Assembly: GCA_049976245.1 (NCBI GenBank)
Contig: JBMFIQ010000012.1
Location: forward strand, 1-64,000
Length of the DNA: 64,000 nucleotides
DNA from: Microbacter sp049976245
Lineage (GTDB): Bacteria > Bacteroidota > Bacteroidia > Bacteroidales > Paludibacteraceae
Direction: 5' to 3'
Part shown: piece by piece, positions 1 through 8,270 of the stretch
Position numbering within the stretch: the first letter of the stretch is position 1
Layout: every line of letters starts with the position of its first letter
Notes under the pieces: generated by a model
What the model saw: only the letters and a program-made list of their open reading frames with translations
The model's database searches: none
What the model was told of the DNA's origin: nothing
Program-made: the position numbers and the translations under genes

Positions 1-352
1 GCTCAAATCGTCCAACTCGCTCCTTCGTTGCTCAAACAGGGACGATTTTTTATCGCCTTCATCCCTTATTTTTCGGCTCGCCGGACGAGGTCAATCCCTA
101 ATCAAAGATCTTTGGTAAAAACAACATTACTTTAACTTCAACTAAAAATGCATCAATAGGATAAATCAATCATTTTTTTTCAATATTAAAGTTATAAGAA
201 ACTGATTATCAAGTTGAATTTATTTTATCATACTTAAAAATCAAATCATTATTTGCTTGCGAAAGTTGAGATGATGATAATATAATTGTAGAAAGAACAA
301 CAATTCAAATCCTGTGTTATCTTTGCATTACCTTAAATAACAAAATAATATC
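1..352. other. Left-edge intergenic DNA
   Basis: No complete gene is seen. The first ~110 bases are richer in G and C than the AT-rich stretch that follows. On the minus strand about 30 codons stay open to the window edge (a charged stretch containing DEGDKKSS and EQRRSELDD), so this could be a gene end or a repeat remnant. I cannot identify it. The remainder is AT-rich leader DNA for the AraC-type gene. Confidence 0.35.
318..325 (+). promoter_or_regulatory. Bacteroidetes -7 box before the AraC-type gene
   Basis: TATCTTTG matches the TAnnTTTG -7 element of Bacteroidetes housekeeping promoters and ends 27 bases before the ATG at 353. No TTG lies at the usual 19-21 base spacing (the nearest, at 286-288, is 29 away), so only the -7 half is convincing. 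Confidence 0.5.
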
Positions 353-1237
353 ATGTTGGCTGCAACGACGCTTCAGGAAATTACGCCTTTATCCGAAAAA
401 GATTGTTTTTACATAGTAGATCGCACCAAATCGTCATTCACGTATCCATTGCATAAACATGCAGAGTGTGAAATCAATTATGTTGAAAATGCCAATGGAA
501 CACGTCGCATTGTTGGCGATTCCATGGAAGTTATAGGCGACTACGACTTAGTCCTCATTACAGGCAAAGAATTAGAGCACACTTGGGAAGATTATCGTTG
601 CGAAAGCCAAACCATTCGCGAAATCACCATTCAATTTTCTTCCGAGCTGCTTTCGCCTGCATTATTAAATAAAAATCAATTCAAAAGCATCCAAAAGATG
701 TTTGAAATGGGAGAAAAAGGCCTTCTTTTTCCCTTAAAAACCATCCTTTCCGTTAAACCGATGCTCACCACACTGGCACATGAAAAACAAGGATTTTATG
801 CTGTCATGAAGTTTTTTTCACTGCTATACGAACTATCCATCAGCGACGACACAAGAACATTGGCAAGCGATGCCTTTTCCAAATCAAAAAACACCATTGA
901 AAGCCGTCGTGTACAAAAAATCCATGACTTTTTAAATACGCATTTTACCGAAGAAATTCGACTTTCGCAACTGGCTGAAAGCGTGAACATGACTGAAGCC
1001 TCCTTCAGTCGCTTCTTCAAACAACGCACCGGCAAGAGTGTCACTGACTATTTATTAGACATTCGCATTGGGAATGCCACCCGTTTGCTCGTGGACTCCT
1101 CACAAACCATCGGGGAAATATGCTTCAACAGCGGATTTAATAACTTATCCAATTTTAATCGCCTCTTCAGAAAACGAAAAGGTTGTTCTCCAAAAGAATT
1201 TAGAGACAATTACCACAAAAAAAGAATTTTAGTATAA
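353..1237 (+). CDS. AraC/XylS-family transcriptional regulator
   Basis: A 294-residue cytoplasmic DNA-binding regulator. The first ~110 residues look like a cupin-type ligand-sensing domain (PLHKHAECEINYV near 33-45). Residues ~190-290 form the double helix-turn-helix of AraC proteins, with RLSQLAESVNMTEASFSRFF as the first and IGEICFNSGFNNLSNFNRLF as the second, followed by the usual SPKEFR end. It reads toward susC and lies 770 bases upstream of it, so it probably senses a breakdown product of the PUL1 glycan and activates the locus. This role is inferred from position; the ligand is unknown. The fold assignment is secure. Confidence 0.9.
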   Translation: MLAATTLQEITPLSEKDCFYIVDRTKSSFTYPLHKHAECEINYVENANGTRRIVGDSMEVIGDYDLVLITGKELEHTWEDYRCESQTIREITIQFSSELLSPALLNKNQFKSIQKMFEMGEKGLLFPLKTILSVKPMLTTLAHEKQGFYAVMKFFSLLYELSISDDTRTLASDAFSKSKNTIESRRVQKIHDFLNTHFTEEIRLSQLAESVNMTEASFSRFFKQRTGKSVTDYLLDIRIGNATRLLVDSSQTIGEICFNSGFNNLSNFNRLFRKRKGCSPKEFRDNYHKKRILV

Positions 1238-1316
1238 ATTCTTCTTCGATTATATGTTAAAACACACCCCATTTTAACATTTCGAGGAATAGTATCATTT
1301 TTTGATAAAATTGTAC

Positions 1317-1347
1317 TTGAAACAACAAGTAAAGACACATATCTTTG
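1317..1347 (+). promoter_or_regulatory. Promoter, TTG-N20-TATCTTTG
   Basis: TTG at 1317-1319 and TATCTTTG at 1340-1347 are separated by 20 bases, the preferred Bacteroidetes spacing. It would start transcription near 1354, about 650 bases upstream of susC. The product is either a long susC leader or a short separate RNA. Confidence 0.55.
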
Positions 1348-1774
1348 TGTGATCAATATTTTGTGAACGATTTTGTCAAATAAGTTGATTTTTCTTATCA
1401 ATCGATTGTTGAATCATTTTTTTGAAAACTTTTGTTGTTATGTATTATCTCTGTTACAGGGATTTATTCTGTCATGCTTTTTGAGCCAAGAAACCAAAAT
1501 GGCGCAACAGCCTGATTTGAGACTTAAGTTCTACATCCTTTTTACCATAAAAACAAATTACCATGAAGCATCTTACTCCTCAATCGCATGATCCGACCGC
1601 GTTCTGCTTTCTATGTCATTCAGCCATCTTTCTTTTTCTTCTAAAACCCTTCTGACAATCATTTTATAAAAAATAAAAGTTGGAAGTTGAATTAAGAAAA
1701 CAATTTCATCAGAACACCATTTTCAAATTGTATTCATTTCTAATATTGATTTATATGAAGTAATTTGAACTATT

Positions 1775-1892
1775 TAGTCGACCCTTAAAAAACATACAAC
1801 ATAAAGATTATCAATAAAATATCATTATTTTACCAAATCAACAATCAAATGAGAACTGAATGGGCTTTTTAAGGCTCGACTATTTATCTTTA
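1775..1892 (+). promoter_or_regulatory. Candidate operator (inverted repeat) and -7 box for susC
   Basis: The left arm at 1775-1791 (TAGTCGACCCTTAAAAA) and the right arm at 1866-1882 (TTTTTAAGGCTCGACTA) are complementary at 16 of 17 positions, with 74 bases between them. Two bases after the right arm comes TATCTTTA (1885-1892), one mismatch from the TAnnTTTG -7 box, with no TTG at -33. A weak -33 with a factor site next to the -7 box is what an activator-dependent promoter looks like. I infer that the AraC-type regulator binds here. A long-armed RNA hairpin is the alternative. Confidence 0.45.
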
Positions 1893-2008
1893 AATCTTCT
1901 TTTATTTTTAAGAGAACAGGGTATTATTCAACCTATTTAAGCGAAAAAAAGTTGTATTTAGTATTCATTCAACACCTTGCCAAAAGCAGGTAATGTATTT
2001 TTAAAACC

Positions 2009-5000
2009 ATGAACAAATTTATGAAAAGAAGCATGAAAGACGGGAGAGGCACAGCAATCCCTCTACCCAAACAAATGAAACGAGCCGTGATGTTATTCAT
2101 ATTAGCAACACTAAGCTCATGCATTGGCTTATACGCTGGCAATGCAAACAGTATGGGATTATCTGCACAAGCAGATCAAACTCAGGGAGAAAAAACGGTA
2201 ACAGGCAAAGTGATTGACAAATCGGGGAATCCAATCCCAGGAGTTACCGTGATTGTAAAAGGGAACAATACCATTGGGACCATCACTGATGGGAATGGAA
2301 ATTTCACGCTGCGACATGTTCCTGACAATGGGACCATTCAATTTTCATTCGTAGGAATGAAAACCCAAGATGTCAGTGTGCGCAACCGAAACACATTTAA
2401 CATCACCATGGAAGACGAAGCCATTGGACTCAATGAAGTCGTTGCCATCGGATATGGAACCATGCAAAAGAAAGTCATGACCGGTGCAACGGTGCAAGTA
2501 TCCGGAAGTGACATTCAGAAATTGAACACAGTATCAACACTCGGAGCATTGCAAGGAAGCACCCCCGGCGTTCAACTGACAAAATCGGACGGACAGCCGG
2601 GTGATACTTACAAGATCAACATCCGCGGTATGGGGACCATTGGCAATTCAACCCCGTTGTACGTAGTGGACGGCGTTGTCGTTGGAAACATTGACAACTT
2701 ATCTCCGTCCGACATTCAAAGCGTCGATGTACTGAAGGATGCCACCGCTGCCATTTACGGTTCTCGTGCAGCCAACGGCGTTGTGCTCATCACAACGAAA
2801 CAAGGCCGAAAAGATGAGAAAACAACCATTACTTACGATGGATATTACGGATGGCAAAATGTGTACAGAACGGCAAATACACTGAATGCCCAACAATATT
2901 TAGCCATCATTAACGAAGGAATGGTGAACGGCGGTCAAATGCCTTACGATATAACAGCTATGGCAGCCAGCTTAAACGGTAATGACAATGGGGCTTTGGT
3001 TCCCTTAGTACCCAATGCCGCAGCTATTTTGGCAGGTACCAACAAAGGAACCAATTGGATGCAAGCCATCACCAATTCGGATGCTCCCATTCAAAATCAT
3101 TCATTGAATTTGGTAGGAGGAAGCAGCAAGTCAACCTATTCAGTAGGATTATCCTACATGTCTCAAGACGGAATCCTTGGAAAACCGGTTGCCTCACATT
3201 TTGATCGATACAACTTCAGGGTAAACAGCGATCACAACATCATTACCACTCCAAACAGAACCGTTTGGAAACTCGGTGAAAATGTAAACTATTCATACAA
3301 CGAAAAAAGCGGTATTGCGGTTAGCAACGGCTATTGGAATGACATTTACGACATGGAATCCGCCAATCCGTTTTTGCCCATTTACGGAGCACAAGGATTA
3401 TACAGCTATGCCATTCCTTGGGATCACCTGCAAAACAATCCCATAGCTCAAATGATTTACATTCGAGGCATGAACAGTTCGAAAAACCACAGTTTAACGG
3501 CCAGTTTTTACACCACCGTTTCACCCATTAAAGGACTTGACATTACTTCTCGTTTCAGCGCAAACGTATGGGCAGGGAGTTATCGAGCATTTCAACCTAC
3601 TTATGAACTGGGATCTGTTTCTACCTCAACCACAGCTGTGGGAAATGCGGTGAACAATACTTCTCAAAGCATGTATGTCGGGATGAATTGGATGTGGGAC
3701 AACACCGCAACATATAGTTTCAAGATCAATCAGAATCATAATTTTTCTATTTTGGTTGGAGAATCGGCTGAAAGGGACAATCTGGGGGAATCAATGAATG
3801 CATCAAATCAAAACAACATTTTTAACAGTTTTGAATATGCTTACTTAAACAACACCCCAACCATCACCACCGGAGGTACGGTTATTGGAGGTTCTCCATG
3901 GGGCGGTGGCGGAATTCTTTCCTACTTTGGACGTTTGAGCTATGACTATAAAGGAACCTATCTTTTTTCGGCAGTTATACGGGATGACGGCTCTTCTAAT
4001 TTTGCCGCAGGACATCGTTGGGGAACATTTCCTGCATTTTCGGCTGGCTGGATTATGACCAACGAATCGTTTATGAAAAACGCCCAATCATGGCTCGATT
4101 TTTTGAAAGTTCGTGGCAGTTGGGGCAAAAACGGAAATCAAGCCATTCCTAATTTTCAATACCTGTCAACCATTCAAACAGGGGGATCAGGTGCGGGAAA
4201 TTATTATACGTTTGGCGATAAAACGGCACAAAGTCCCGGAGCATATCCCAATATATTGGCCAATCCTGATGTGACGTGGGAAACTTCCACACAAACAGAC
4301 CTCGGACTGGATGCCAATCTATTCAACAGTCGGTTAACCTTAAACTTTGACTGGTACAACAAAACCACTGACAATTGGTTAGTACAAGCTCCTATTCAAG
4401 CTGTTTATGGAACAAATCCACCGTATGTCAACGGCGGTAACATTTTGAACAGAGGCTACGAAATTAATTTAGGTTGGAAAGATCATATTGGAAAATTCCA
4501 TTACAGTATTAGTGGGAATATTGCTTTCAACCATAACGAAGTAACCAAAATATTAGGGGACGGGATCGTTTACGGAGCATCAGGCTTTTACGGGAACAAT
4601 CCCTCCTGGTATGTTGCTAAAGTCGGCATGCCTGCAGGTGCATTTTACGGTTACAAAACCAACGGGATTTTCCAAACCCAAGCTGATGTACAGGCATATA
4701 CAAACAAAAGCGGCGGGATGATAATGCCCAACGCAGTGCCCGGGGATATTCGGTTTGTTGACGTTAATGGAGATGGCAAAATCGGAGCCGATGATCGTAC
4801 CTATATTGGAAATCCACACGCACCTTACACTTATGGCGTGACCGTCAATCTAAATTTTGTCGGATTTGATTTTTCGTTGTTAGGGACAGGCGTTGCAGGG
4901 AATAAAATCGTTCAAGCCACCGATTGGAGTGCTCTGAATGACCCCTTAAACAACTTTACGACAGGTATTTTAAATCGATGGCACGGCACAGGAACTTCCA

Positions 5001-5311
5001 ATTCAATGCCGCGTATATCGCTGAACGGGAATATGAACAACATCAATTTCTCAGACATGTGGCTTCAATCAGGCGCTTATTTCCGCCTTTCCAACATCAC
5101 GTTGGGATACGATTTCAAACACCTATGGAATACCATACCGTTGCAACAATTACGTTTATACGCAACTTTGCAAAATGCTTATACCTTTACCAAATACAGA
5201 GGTATGGATCCTGAAGTCGGATATGCTCCTGATGCTTGGTCACAAGGAATCGATATTGGATATTACCCATCACCCCGAACCTTTATGTTAGGATTAAGCG
5301 TTAAGTTTTAA
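2009..5311 (+). CDS. SusC-like TonB-dependent outer-membrane glycan transporter (PUL1)
   Basis: An 1100-residue outer-membrane receptor that imports oligosaccharides with TonB/ExbBD energy. A hydrophobic signal segment lies around residues 24-44. A carboxypeptidase-regulatory-like domain follows at ~63-135 (TVTGKVIDKSGNPIPGVTV), then the SusC signature before the plug (EVVAIGYGTMQKK near 143-155). The plug contains IRGMGTIGNSTPLYVVDG and DVLKDATAAIYGSRAANGVV. The rest is a 22-strand-type barrel ending in phenylalanine (LGLSVKF), as outer-membrane proteins do. The start could be the internal ATG at codon 23. susD begins 44 bases after the stop, so the two are co-transcribed and should form the SusCD complex. 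Confidence 0.97.
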   Translation: MNKFMKRSMKDGRGTAIPLPKQMKRAVMLFILATLSSCIGLYAGNANSMGLSAQADQTQGEKTVTGKVIDKSGNPIPGVTVIVKGNNTIGTITDGNGNFTLRHVPDNGTIQFSFVGMKTQDVSVRNRNTFNITMEDEAIGLNEVVAIGYGTMQKKVMTGATVQVSGSDIQKLNTVSTLGALQGSTPGVQLTKSDGQPGDTYKINIRGMGTIGNSTPLYVVDGVVVGNIDNLSPSDIQSVDVLKDATAAIYGSRAANGVVLITTKQGRKDEKTTITYDGYYGWQNVYRTANTLNAQQYLAIINEGMVNGGQMPYDITAMAASLNGNDNGALVPLVPNAAAILAGTNKGTNWMQAITNSDAPIQNHSLNLVGGSSKSTYSVGLSYMSQDGILGKPVASHFDRYNFRVNSDHNIITTPNRTVWKLGENVNYSYNEKSGIAVSNGYWNDIYDMESANPFLPIYGAQGLYSYAIPWDHLQNNPIAQMIYIRGMNSSKNHSLTASFYTTVSPIKGLDITSRFSANVWAGSYRAFQPTYELGSVSTSTTAVGNAVNNTSQSMYVGMNWMWDNTATYSFKINQNHNFSILVGESAERDNLGESMNASNQNNIFNSFEYAYLNNTPTITTGGTVIGGSPWGGGGILSYFGRLSYDYKGTYLFSAVIRDDGSSNFAAGHRWGTFPAFSAGWIMTNESFMKNAQSWLDFLKVRGSWGKNGNQAIPNFQYLSTIQTGGSGAGNYYTFGDKTAQSPGAYPNILANPDVTWETSTQTDLGLDANLFNSRLTLNFDWYNKTTDNWLVQAPIQAVYGTNPPYVNGGNILNRGYEINLGWKDHIGKFHYSISGNIAFNHNEVTKILGDGIVYGASGFYGNNPSWYVAKVGMPAGAFYGYKTNGIFQTQADVQAYTNKSGGMIMPNAVPGDIRFVDVNGDGKIGADDRTYIGNPHAPYTYGVTVNLNFVGFDFSLLGTGVAGNKIVQATDWSALNDPLNNFTTGILNRWHGTGTSNSMPRISLNGNMNNINFSDMWLQSGAYFRLSNITLGYDFKHLWNTIPLQQLRLYATLQNAYTFTKYRGMDPEVGYAPDAWSQGIDIGYYPSPRTFMLGLSVKF

Positions 5312-5355
5312 CTCCCAATGGTGATTAAAGAAGAATTTAAACCAACTTATAAATT

Positions 5356-7161
5356 ATGAGTTATATGAAAAAAACAGCACTATATTTATCTGTGATCCTG
5401 ACAATCGGGTTGTCGGGATGTTCACAAAGCTTTCTGGACACCAAAGATTACACACAAAAAACAACGGCGAATTTCTATAAAACGCCTTCTGATGCCCAAC
5501 AAGCTTTGACTGCCATTTATTCATCGTATCTTTCAGCCCTTTCACCTGCCGTAGTGAATGGGACAGGAGTCGGATCATCCATGTGGATTGCTTCCGAACA
5601 AATGTCGGACGAATGTTTTAGCGGCGGAGGTCAACATGACAACCAAGGAGCAGTTGATCAATGGCAGGAATCGACAACGGATCAGTACATGAACGAGTGG
5701 CAACATTACTACGAAGGCATTTTCAGAGCTAACAACCTGATTCAATACATTGGCCAAGTTACCGGCTGGACCAGCTCAACTCAAAAAAATCAAATCAACG
5801 GAGAAGCCCATTTCCTGAGAGCAATTTATTATTTTGATTTGATGCGCATGTTTGGCGGACCTGTTGGCGGTAAAATGATGGGTGTCCCTTTAATTACCGA
5901 TCCATCAAAACCGACTTCGAAAAGAGCCTCAGTGGACAGTGTTTATGCCCAAATTGCTTCCGATCTGAAATTTGCCATTGACAGCATGCCCAGTGTAGCC
6001 TATCATGCACTTGATCCGGGTCATGCCACCAGATGGTCGGCAGAAGCATTGATGGCGCGTGTATTTTTGTTTTATAACGGACAAGCTTACGGACGTAACT
6101 ACAGTCAACTTGGATCAAATGCTACCATGCCTTTAGCAGACGGTGGAAAAATCACCAATGCTCAAGTTGTCGGTTGGGTAGATGATTGCATTGCCAATAG
6201 TGGGTATCATGTCGTTCCAACATTTGGAAATTTATGGCCTTATTCGTATAAAAGCCCGAACAACACCTATCCTTATGCCATTCAGAACGGATTTAACTGG
6301 GTAGGCGATGACGGAGCAGGGGGAAACAATCCTGAAGCAGTTTTCCAAATCATTTATTCTACGTTTGGTGGTTGGAACAACAATCAAAGTGTAGCATACT
6401 GTAATACCATTGATTTGTATCAAGGAATTCGTTTACAATACAATATGCCGTTTGGTTACGGTTGGGGCTTTAATACGGTAAGTCCAACAGTTTTCAATTC
6501 CTTCTTTGCACCGGGTGATTTACGCCAAAAAGGTTCTGTGTGGGATGTCAACGATGCATCCGAAGGAGTTACTCCCGGTTATCAAGCCGGAGGAGACTTG
6601 TGGGAAGAAACCGGATATTGGAATAAAAAATATGTCCCAATTTATGTCAAAGCGCCTGCCAGTGCCGGAGCCACCAGCAACATGTGGAGTTATGCATGCG
6701 AACAATTTCCATCCATGTCCTACAATGTTCAATTGAACAACACCCAAAATCTAATTCTCATTCGTTTTTCCGATGTATTGTTGATGGGAGCTGAACTGGG
6801 AAGTGCCAATGCATTAAATTATCTCAATCAGGTACATCAACATTCAGGACTTCCCGCTTTAACCAACACTTCATTGGCTACCATCCAACAAGAACGGAAA
6901 GCTGAATTGGCCTTCGAAGGAGTACGCTATTGGGATGAACTTCGTTGGGGAACCATGGTTTCCGACCTTAATGCCGAGAATGGCGTAACCATATGGAATG
7001 CAGGAACCAAAACAACCTACAAACCTAATGTGACCCGTTTCAATGAAACAAAAGGATTCTTGCCTATTCCTGAAACACAAATAACACTCTCCGGCGGAGT
7101 TCTCCAACAAAATGACGGATGGAACTCAACCGACGGAGACAGAATCTATCAAGGAAATTAA
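5356..7161 (+). CDS. SusD-like surface glycan-binding lipoprotein (PUL1)
   Basis: A 601-residue lipoprotein with the lipobox LSGC, Cys near residue 22, so it should be lipid-anchored on the cell surface as the lid of the SusC channel. It shows the SusD/RagB pattern: SFLDTKDYT after the anchor, TPR-type helices (GEAHFLRAIYYFDLMRMFGG near 150-170), and the C-terminal RKAELAFEGVRYWDELRW motif. It ends in the usual PIPETQI-type stretch. The start could also be codon 4. A hairpin directly after the stop may reduce read-through into the downstream genes. Confidence 0.96.
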   Translation: MSYMKKTALYLSVILTIGLSGCSQSFLDTKDYTQKTTANFYKTPSDAQQALTAIYSSYLSALSPAVVNGTGVGSSMWIASEQMSDECFSGGGQHDNQGAVDQWQESTTDQYMNEWQHYYEGIFRANNLIQYIGQVTGWTSSTQKNQINGEAHFLRAIYYFDLMRMFGGPVGGKMMGVPLITDPSKPTSKRASVDSVYAQIASDLKFAIDSMPSVAYHALDPGHATRWSAEALMARVFLFYNGQAYGRNYSQLGSNATMPLADGGKITNAQVVGWVDDCIANSGYHVVPTFGNLWPYSYKSPNNTYPYAIQNGFNWVGDDGAGGNNPEAVFQIIYSTFGGWNNNQSVAYCNTIDLYQGIRLQYNMPFGYGWGFNTVSPTVFNSFFAPGDLRQKGSVWDVNDASEGVTPGYQAGGDLWEETGYWNKKYVPIYVKAPASAGATSNMWSYACEQFPSMSYNVQLNNTQNLILIRFSDVLLMGAELGSANALNYLNQVHQHSGLPALTNTSLATIQQERKAELAFEGVRYWDELRWGTMVSDLNAENGVTIWNAGTKTTYKPNVTRFNETKGFLPIPETQITLSGGVLQQNDGWNSTDGDRIYQGN

Positions 7162-7171
7162 CATGATGGAA

Positions 7172-7206
7172 GGGGGAAGATTTGTTCGCCTATCTTCCCT
7201 TTTATT
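7172..7206 (+). terminator. Hairpin with T tract after susD (attenuator candidate)
   Basis: GGGAAGAT (7174-7181) pairs with ATCTTCCC (7192-7199) around a 10-base loop and is followed by TTTTATTT. It lies 11 bases after the susD stop and ahead of the next lipoprotein gene on the same strand, so a partial terminator or RNA stabiliser fits better than an operon end. Confidence 0.65.
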
Positions 7207-7231
7207 TATTAAACTCTAAAACGACATAACA

Positions 7232-8152
7232 ATGAAAATCAATAAAATATGGTACAGCATAGCTGCTTTTGCCGTGCTAGCCTTAGCTTCATGCAATCCG
7301 ATTCAAAGTAATGACGGTGCCCTTGGAGCGCTTGTCCCGGCTTCTCAGTTCAAATTAGATGTTCATGCCACCACAACAGGAGGAAATCAGATTGTAATGA
7401 TCAACAACACTCCCAATGTAGCCGGCATGTGGGTATCTGGAATTGGAACATCCAACAAACAAAATGATACCATTTTACTTCCATTCTTGGGGAAAAATAC
7501 GATCTATTTTTACGGAACCACAGCCGGAGGCATTGTCAAAGATTCCATTACCATTACGATTACAACCATTGATCATGCCCTTTCTCCAACATGGACATAC
7601 TTGGCAGGAACCGGAAGCAAAACTTGGGTTTGGGCAACCGATATACCGGCAAATTGGGCTCCGGGTGTATCTGCAGGAATGTGCTTTGGTAACGGAGGAT
7701 ATCTTGCTTCTAATGCACCGGCTTGGTGGATGAACGGGACATCTGCATTACAAAATTGGGGCGTCTTGAATGACCAAATGACCTTTGATTTGAATGGTGG
7801 TGCTAATTTCACCCTTGTAACCGGGAATAATCAATCCATGTCGAAAAATGATGCTCCTGCAGGAACTTATCACGGGACCTTTAAATTCAACATGTCAAAT
7901 CCATTGGTAAGTCAAAATGCTCCGGGCGCAACAGGAGGTTCCTTATGGTCCATTGGCACATTAACCCTTAACGGCGTGACCGTCAGCTTAGGTTATCAAC
8001 CAAATTTTGGATTTACTCCAATCTACACCTACAACATTTTGTATCTTGACAACAATGTCATGATCTTGGCAGCTCCAGAACCCGGAGTGACAGGCGCTTG
8101 GGGCGGTTGCTGGTTCTGGGTATTCAAACGTCAAGGTTATACTTTTAGTTAA
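7232..8152 (+). CDS. Putative surface glycan-binding lipoprotein (SusE-position)
   Basis: A 306-residue lipoprotein of unrecognised family. The lipobox LASC puts the lipidated Cys near residue 21. Residues ~40-110 resemble an Ig- or PKD-like beta domain (threonine- and glycine-rich strands ending in KDSITITITTIDHA). The C-terminal two thirds are rich in tryptophan and glycine (KTWVWATDIPANW, NAPAWWMNG, GCWFWVFKR), as in jelly-roll carbohydrate-binding domains. No catalytic motif is visible. Its place directly after susD is where SusE/F-like glycan-binding proteins are encoded, so a surface glycan-binding role is inferred. It could also be a non-catalytic relative of an enzyme. Confidence 0.7.
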   Translation: MKINKIWYSIAAFAVLALASCNPIQSNDGALGALVPASQFKLDVHATTTGGNQIVMINNTPNVAGMWVSGIGTSNKQNDTILLPFLGKNTIYFYGTTAGGIVKDSITITITTIDHALSPTWTYLAGTGSKTWVWATDIPANWAPGVSAGMCFGNGGYLASNAPAWWMNGTSALQNWGVLNDQMTFDLNGGANFTLVTGNNQSMSKNDAPAGTYHGTFKFNMSNPLVSQNAPGATGGSLWSIGTLTLNGVTVSLGYQPNFGFTPIYTYNILYLDNNVMILAAPEPGVTGAWGGCWFWVFKRQGYTFS

Positions 8153-8199
8153 CATTCCTTGTTCTTCATAATTTTACAGTTAATCGTGTAGTAAAAAGC

Positions 8200-8257
8200 A
8201 ATCCGCATGTACATTCTGAAAATGACATGCGGATTTGTCATTATTGAGTGTTTTTTT
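8200..8257 (+). terminator. 11-bp perfect hairpin before the esterase gene
   Basis: AATCCGCATGT (8200-8210) is complementary over all 11 positions to ACATGCGGATT (8225-8235), with a 14-base loop. A run of seven or more T follows at about 8251-8257. The stem ends 35 bases before the esterase start, so it probably acts as an attenuator within the PUL1 transcript. Confidence 0.6.
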
Positions 8258-8270
8258 AACAAATGATCGC

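Larger units (their letters stand above)
1238..2008. other. Long regulatory intergenic region before PUL1 susC
   Basis: There is no convincing gene here. The region holds a perfectly spaced promoter (1317-1347), a 17-bp inverted repeat with arms 74 bases apart (1775-1791 and 1866-1882), and a near-consensus -7 box (1885-1892). A 72-codon open frame starting at 1373 and a 30-codon ATG frame at 1563 are hydrophobic or low-complexity and resemble nothing known to me. Confidence 0.5.

Noticed and set aside
1373..1591. Small protein of 72 codons in the PUL1 leader
   Set aside because: Phe/Leu/Cys-rich translation of AT-rich DNA, no recognisable domain, no good start context. The region is better explained as regulatory leader.
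8235..8270. Esterase start at 8235
   Set aside because: It would put 12 residues before a clean signal peptide, and the ATG overlaps the right arm of a hairpin.
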